Source of the DNA: Synaphobranchus kaupii
Lineage: Eukaryota; Chordata; Actinopteri; Anguilliformes; Synaphobranchidae
DNA length: 64,000 nucleotides
Reading direction: 5' to 3'
Assembly: GCA_029718625.1 (NCBI GenBank)
Contig: CM056376.1
Span: forward strand, 27,018,813 to 27,082,812
The position numbers were made by a program, and so were the translations under genes. Below, one piece after another: positions 59,534 through 64,000 of the stretch. Positions within the stretch are counted from its first letter, which is position 1; each line of letters opens with the position of its first letter. The notes beneath the pieces are model-generated. The model was not told the origin of the DNA and searched no databases. It saw only the letters and a program-made list of their open reading frames with translations.

Positions 59534-59678
59534 ATGGAAACCGAAGCTCGTCCGCGAGACCCGCCGCCTCCTCAGGCCAAAGAGAGCATCGCCGTTCCCG
59601 CCAGGAACGGCGCGGACGTGGAGCCGCTGAAGCGAGGGCCGGCGGAGGAGCCCACCGCCGCGGGGGATGCAGTTAACG
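59534..59678 (+). CDS. Plus-strand gene, first coding exon
   Basis: ATG in the context GGCGCGATGG opens 48 codons plus one base, ending GTTAACG|GTGAGG, a good donor in phase 1. It encodes METEARPRDPPPPQAKESIA and onward to EEPTAAGDAVN: GC-rich, proline/alanine/glutamate-rich, disordered-looking, with no domain. GC content is much higher than in the flanks, typical of a first exon in a CpG-rich 5' region. It joins 62973-63284 in frame across a 3.3-kb intron that contains a Tc1 element. The family was not recognised; such tails occur in nuclear and adaptor proteins alike. Confidence 0.7.
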
Positions 59679-60842
59679 GTGAGGCAGAGCGTCGCGGATC
59701 AGCTAAGACCCACGAGCGAAGTGCTTTCTCTAATCACAGGTGTCTAAACGTGCCTTTTCTAGCAGGTGAGGGGAAACCGCTGGTAAAATGCCAAGCAGGT
59801 GTGTGCAGTTTCTCTCCTGAATTAAAGCGGTTGAGTGTTTTCATCACTATGATTTCTCTTAAGGTTTTTAAACAAAGCCTGCAGTGGCTGGGATTAAATC
59901 GTGACTTGCACACAAATGGTGGCTCTGCATTACCGCCTCCTAATGATTGACATGAGGGTTCTGGTTTGCTTTAGATGAGAGGACAATGGGCAATTGTGCA
60001 AATGCATCATGTCTCCGCGCTGTCTAATCAAACGAAAGAGTCTTCCTGCACTTTCACAAGCTGTTTTCCATGGGAACTGTCATAAATGATGTTTTACAGT
60101 TCTTTCATGTTCGCCGTCAGTTCCATTATAATATTCTTAACTGACAGCCGCTGAGAGTATTCGAGCTGTGCGTGTATAACCCATGTTTCTTTCAGATGTT
60201 CTTTCAAATGACAGCTTGTTAACAATGGCTGAGACGGCTTTCGAGGCACTCCCCGAGTCCGTGCTTACAGAAAAGACTTTAAGGATTGCTCTGTACTTTT
60301 ATCAGTGTGAGACTATGAAGCTGTTGTCCATCAGGTCTGTAGAAACTGAAGTAGGTGTCACATGGCAGCCGGTCCTCATAAATGTAACAGGGGTTGTCAG
60401 TTGTGTGTGGAATGTCCGAGACCGATTGGCTGTGCCGTTTAGCCACTCCCCGTAAGCCAATTCACTCCCCACGTCCCTCTCCTGTGATGTCATAATGAAG
60501 TGTCACACGGCTGGCTGTAGGGCCTATCACCTGCCTTCTGGTGTATTCTGTACTCTCATTTGCATTCCAGTCCTGAGGGGGTGGGGGGTTAAATCTGGAG
60601 GTATGTGATTTTTTTTCTCTGAGTAATCATGAATTTTTGATTCTCAGAACCTACATGGGAAATGCCTTGGGGTCACTGGCGGCTTTACTGCTGAATATTT
60701 TCTCCTGCTATTAGCTGTCAGAGTGCAAAAGCTCTGGATGTGTGTGGTTATGGATTGCCCAGGTCATTTGCCTATTGCTGGGGATTTGCCTGTTAAAAGA
60801 AAATGGGATTTTTCGTTAAAAAAAATAAAATAAATATATATA
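59679..60842. other. Intron of the plus-strand gene
   Basis: Contains an acceptor-like TTTCTTTCAG at 60186-60195 followed by an open stretch (VLSNDSLLTMAETAFEALPE). No donor restoring phase 1 was found, so this is not called as an exon. Confidence 0.45.
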
Positions 60843-62373
60843 CACTACTCACAAAAAGTTAGGGATATTCGGCTTTCGGGTGAAATTTCAGGATGAACCT
60901 AAAATGCACTATAACCTTTACAGGTGAAATGAATTTGACCTTCTCTAAACTTTTGAATGCACATGTCCAACTATTCAATGTTTCAGTACTTTTTGCACAA
61001 CTTGCTGTTCTCTAACAAGGAGCTGAACGGCAAAATTCACAACAGGTGTTTGATCCATGAATCAACCAATAAATTTCCTGGTTCAATTAGAATTGGTATT
61101 TAAACAGTCCTCTTCATCATGCTGTTCACATTTTGACATCATGAGACCAAGACGACACCTAACAATTGATCAACAGTACCTCGCCATTGCGAGGCTTCAA
61201 ACAGGATGTTCTCAGAGGGAAGTGGCCACTGAGCTTAGAGTGTCACAGAGTGTCATCAGCAGGTTGCAACAGAGATACAGAGAGACTGGAAGAGTCACAG
61301 AAAGGCATAGAAGTGCACGTCCTTTGGCCACATCCCACACTGATGACCGCTTCATTGTGAACAGTGCCCTGCGGAACCGGATGATGAATGCCACTCAACT
61401 CCAGGCACATTTAAGGGAGGTGAGAGGCACCCAAGTGTCACGTCAGACCATTCGAAACCGTTTACATCAGCGTGGTCTGCGTGCTAGACGACCTGCAAGG
61501 GTACCTGACCACACAACCAGGCACAGGCGTCATCGTCTTGCATGGGCCAGGGAGCATTTACGCTGGACGAGGGACCAGTGGGCCTCAGTGCTGTTCTCTG
61601 ATGAAAGTCGATTCACGTTGAGCAGAAATGATGGCCGCCAACGATGTTGGAGACGTCAAGGAGAGCGCTATGCATCAGCCACTGTTGTCACCAGACGACC
61701 CTTTGGTGGTGGCGGTGTTACAGTGTGGGCAGGTGTGTCTAGTCAATACAGAACTGCCCTACACTTTGTGAATGGTACAGTGACAAGCCCATACTACCTG
61801 AATAACATCATTAATCCAGTCATTGTGCCCCTGCATGAACAACACAGGCCTAATTTCATCTTCATGGATGACAATGCTCCAGCTCATCGAGGTCGCATCA
61901 TTAGGGAAAGGCTGCTGGAGACTGGGGTACCTCAAATGGAGTGGCCTGCACTTTCTCCAGACCTGAATCCCATAGAAAACCTATGGGATCAGCTGACTCA
62001 CCGTGTAGAGGCTCGTAACTCTGTACCCCAGAACCTCAATGACCTGAGGGCCGCCCTTCAAGAAGAGTGGGATGCCATGCCTCAGCAGACAATAAGTCGA
62101 CTTGTGAACAGCATGAGACGTCGTTGTCAAGCTGTAATTGATGCTCAAGGGCACATGACAAGTTATTGAGAGATTGACATTTTTGTTGTGGTATACCCAC
62201 CACTGTTGTTGGCTTTTGTTTCAATAAATTGTTTGAGATGAGGAAATCACCATTGCATGCTTCTACTTAAATGCCCTACTTTCATGATACGTTTAATATC
62301 ACTGTAGCGTGAACTTACATTTTCCATAAATTTCACCCGAAAGCCAAATATCCCTAACTTTTTGTGAGTAGTG
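60843..62373 (+). mobile_element. Full-length Tc1/mariner element
   Basis: A 1,531-bp element with a TA on each side (60841-60842 and 62374-62375). The ends start CACTACTCACAAAAAGTTAG and are inverted repeats of 46 bases with a single mismatch. It holds one uninterrupted transposase frame (61141-62169) in the same orientation as the host gene whose intron it occupies. Low end divergence and an intact frame point to recent transposition. A TTCAATAAATTG stretch with a polyadenylation signal lies at 62219-62230, after the stop. Confidence 0.95.
61141..62169 (+). CDS. Tc1-like transposase (DD34E)
   Basis: 342 codons from the ATG at 61141 ([20 protein letters not shown]), the usual Tc1 transposase length of about 340. 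An upstream in-frame ATG at 61057 would add 28 non-conserved residues and is not preferred. The N-terminus has two helix-turn-helix parts (about residues 6-50, with [20 protein letters not shown], and about 75-115, with [15 protein letters not shown]), which bind the inverted ends, and basic stretches that could act as nuclear-localisation signal. The catalytic triad is complete: D154 (LFSDESRF), D244 ([11 protein letters not shown]) and E279 ([10 protein letters not shown]), with 34 residues between the last two, the DD34E signature. No stop or frameshift. The protein would catalyse cut-and-paste transposition at TA. Whether it is active cannot be judged from sequence alone. Confidence 0.95.
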   Translation: MRPRRHLTIDQQYLAIARLQTGCSQREVATELRVSQSVISRLQQRYRETGRVTERHRSARPLATSHTDDRFIVNSALRNRMMNATQLQAHLREVRGTQVSRQTIRNRLHQRGLRARRPARVPDHTTRHRRHRLAWAREHLRWTRDQWASVLFSDESRFTLSRNDGRQRCWRRQGERYASATVVTRRPFGGGGVTVWAGVSSQYRTALHFVNGTVTSPYYLNNIINPVIVPLHEQHRPNFIFMDDNAPAHRGRIIRERLLETGVPQMEWPALSPDLNPIENLWDQLTHRVEARNSVPQNLNDLRAALQEEWDAMPQQTISRLVNSMRRRCQAVIDAQGHMTSY

Positions 62374-62407
<34 letters not shown>

Positions 62408-62849
62408 TTTTAATCCATTCCTGAATATGGAAGGGTTTTTTTTGCATTGTAAATGTGTTTCCTAAGAAAGTAACGCGGTCTGTGCACCTGTTCCAAGTTT
62501 AACGAGGTGCACCAGCTTGACTGGGCTGTTTGACCTGTTTTTACTAGTCGCAAAAAAAACAAAAAAAACACCGCCTTCTGTAACGTGAACTGGGCTAGGC
62601 CCTCCCTCTCATTCCCAAAACCGTCACCGTACAGTATGTCTCTCTCTTCCACTGCAGAATGTAACGCCCAAAATGTAGTTATATCTGCAGCTATTACCTC
62701 TAACCCACTTGCTACTTGATGCAAGACATTCTCAGTCTCCCTGTATGTTGTAGGTTTATGTTTCCCATTTCTAGTACGTTATGTATTAATGGCTGCTATT
62801 AATGATTCAACATCAGCTGTTTGCTGCCTAAACCTTGTTGTATGCACTT
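62374..62849. other. Intron sequence right of the Tc1 element
   Basis: (TA)n and T-run at 62374-62412, then sequence without recognised features. Confidence 0.5.
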
Positions 62850-62893
62850 TTGTAAGTCACTCTGGATAAGAGTGTGTGCTAAATGTAATGTAC
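62850..62893 (+). repeat. SINE 3'-tail fragment
   Basis: TTGTAAGTCACTCTGGATAA, then GAGTGTGTGCTAAATGTAAT: the best-preserved copy of the tail also seen at 1145, 48880 and 59300. It ends about 80 bases before the next exon. Confidence 0.65.
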
Positions 62894-62972
62894 TGACTCC
62901 TCCATGAAACAGACGGAAGTTAAAACTCAGAATTCAGGTTTGTGTGTCTCGTTTTTCCCGCCTCGTCTGCAG

Positions 62973-63284
62973 GTCCTGTAAAAGCCGACACGGTGCCGAA
63001 CGGAGACACAGTGGCGGACGGGCAGGCGAACGGACCCCTGCCGTCGGCCCCGCCCCCGTCCCCTCCCCATGGCTCCGCCCGCTCCGTTACCCCGCCGACC
63101 AAAGAGCCGTCTCCAGGTGCGGCCTCTCCCCCTCACCTGCTAGAGGAGTCTCAGGGACCTAATGCAGTGGGCCCTAACGCTGTGGGACCTAGCGCTGTGG
63201 ACCCTAATGCTGTGGGCCCTGTTCACAAGGGCGAGGCATTGCTGTCTCTCAGGCTAAGCATACCTATGCAGGAGACTGAATTGT
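62973..63284 (+). CDS. Plus-strand gene, second coding exon
   Basis: Follows CCCGCCTCGTCTGCAG and ends at GAATTGT|GTAAGC. Its 312 bases are in phase 1 at both ends, matching the first exon. It encodes GPVKADTVPNGDTVADGQAN, then a PPPSPPHGSARSVTPPTKEP stretch, then GPNAVGPNAVGPSAVDPNAV (a 15-bp coding tandem repeat), and ends SLRLSIPMQETEL. The repeat, Asn-Gly and Pro-Ser-Thr motifs suggest a disordered region. An earlier, weaker donor (CCAG|GTGCGG at 63117) would shorten it in the same phase. The next exon lies beyond or near the window end. Family unrecognised. Confidence 0.6.
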
Positions 63285-64000
63285 GTAAGCATACGTGCTG
63301 CAAGTCCTCCCAGCCCCCCCCCCTTCCCCTCGCCGAAAACCCCCACCACCCCGGTTTGTGTTTGGCTTCAGCCACTGATATAACCCCTCTCTCTTCAGAC
63401 GCCCTTTGCTTGTGCTTACACTCCCATACAATCTATCCTCAGTGTGTATCTGCGTTGGTGGTGTGTGTTCTACCTGCTTCCATCGTGCAGTACACTGTTC
63501 CTGATCCTTTTGGTTGAGGGGTGTTTTTTTGGGGGAAATGGTTCATGTTAACATCTGTGGTGTGTCATTTTATGGTGCAGCTCCTTTACATGGAACCCCC
63601 CCCCCCCCCCCCCCAAAAAAAAAAGAAAAACATGTTGATTTAGAACATTCTGGCGTTTTACTGATAATTACTTTGGCATCTTACTGCGCCTGTTACTTCA
63701 GTAAATTGGAGCTTCATGCAGGCTATTAGAAAGGAAGTGTCTTGTATATGCTATGCAGCTACATGTACAGGATGCATTGATTAAATGAACCATAGGAGTG
63801 TGGAAATAGTTTCTGGTTTTCTAGACCAGGGAGGGCATTTAGCCCACACCCATATGCTGCACATAATACAGAAATGGTCCCCACAAGGCACGATACGTTT
63901 TGTGGACGCTCTGCTTTCATTTTCTCTCTGGGAAAACCAAAGTTAACGTTTCTTTGAGTCGTTAATTGTTATTTGTGTAACATTCTACAAAACTGACTCC
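63285..64000. other. Intron sequence to window end
   Basis: C run followed by A run at about 63597-63624; no further exon recognised. Confidence 0.5.

Noticed and set aside
60196..60333. Candidate exon of the plus-strand gene after TTTCTTTCAG
   Set aside because: The start phase fits, but every nearby GT donor leaves a phase that does not match the exon at 62973, and the best one (CAG|GTCTGT) is weak.

Overview
The window is vertebrate nuclear DNA, almost certainly from a teleost fish. It has long introns, typical GT-AG splice sites, very abundant (CA)n/(GA)n and poly-G tracts, tRNA-derived SINE pieces, Tc1-type and hAT-type DNA transposons and many small foldback elements of kinds common in fish. 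No bacterial gene structure, tRNA gene, rRNA gene or CRISPR array was seen. One 500-base run of N (19295-19794) is an assembly gap.

Two host genes can be supported. The first is on the minus strand. Its exons run from a signal-peptide exon (50410-50499, TATA-like box at 50677-50684) to a large CUB-domain and transmembrane exon (35059-36047), then small cytoplasmic exons at 31134-31185, 29787-29922 and 20921-21075. All five join in frame (1,422 nt, 474 codons) into a type I membrane protein whose CUB domain is split by a proline/threonine-rich insert of about 165 residues. The 3' end was not found and may lie in or beyond the N gap. A possible alternative last exon is at 33684-33966. The second gene is on the plus strand at the right end: a first coding exon (59534-59678) and a second (62973-63284) join in frame into a proline-rich, low-complexity N-terminus with a GPNAV repeat, and the gene continues past the window. 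I could not name either gene.

The rest is mostly repeats. 1-20.6 kb: minisatellites (32/33, 25, ~32 and 26 bp units), microsatellites, two degraded hAT elements (5557-6961 and 15511-17004) and several foldback elements. 21.46-26.97 kb: a 5.5-kb satellite of ~45-bp hairpin-forming units inside the intron between exons 4 and 5 of the CUB gene. 27.1-28.9 kb: a hAT element with a BED-finger fragment, itself interrupted by a 760-bp foldback element with a perfect 8-bp target duplication. 31-49 kb (introns): more foldback elements, including two Tc1-type elements (41765-42438 and 47481-48203) with different ends but the same core. 46.0-46.8 kb and 54.5-55.1 kb: minisatellites of 48 and 66 bp whose unit length is a multiple of three, which makes long but probably meaningless open frames. 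60843-62373: a full-length Tc1/mariner element with an uninterrupted DD34E transposase and nearly identical 46-bp ends, inserted in the intron of the plus-strand gene.

Identifications rest on reading the sequence and on recall of family features; no database search was run.
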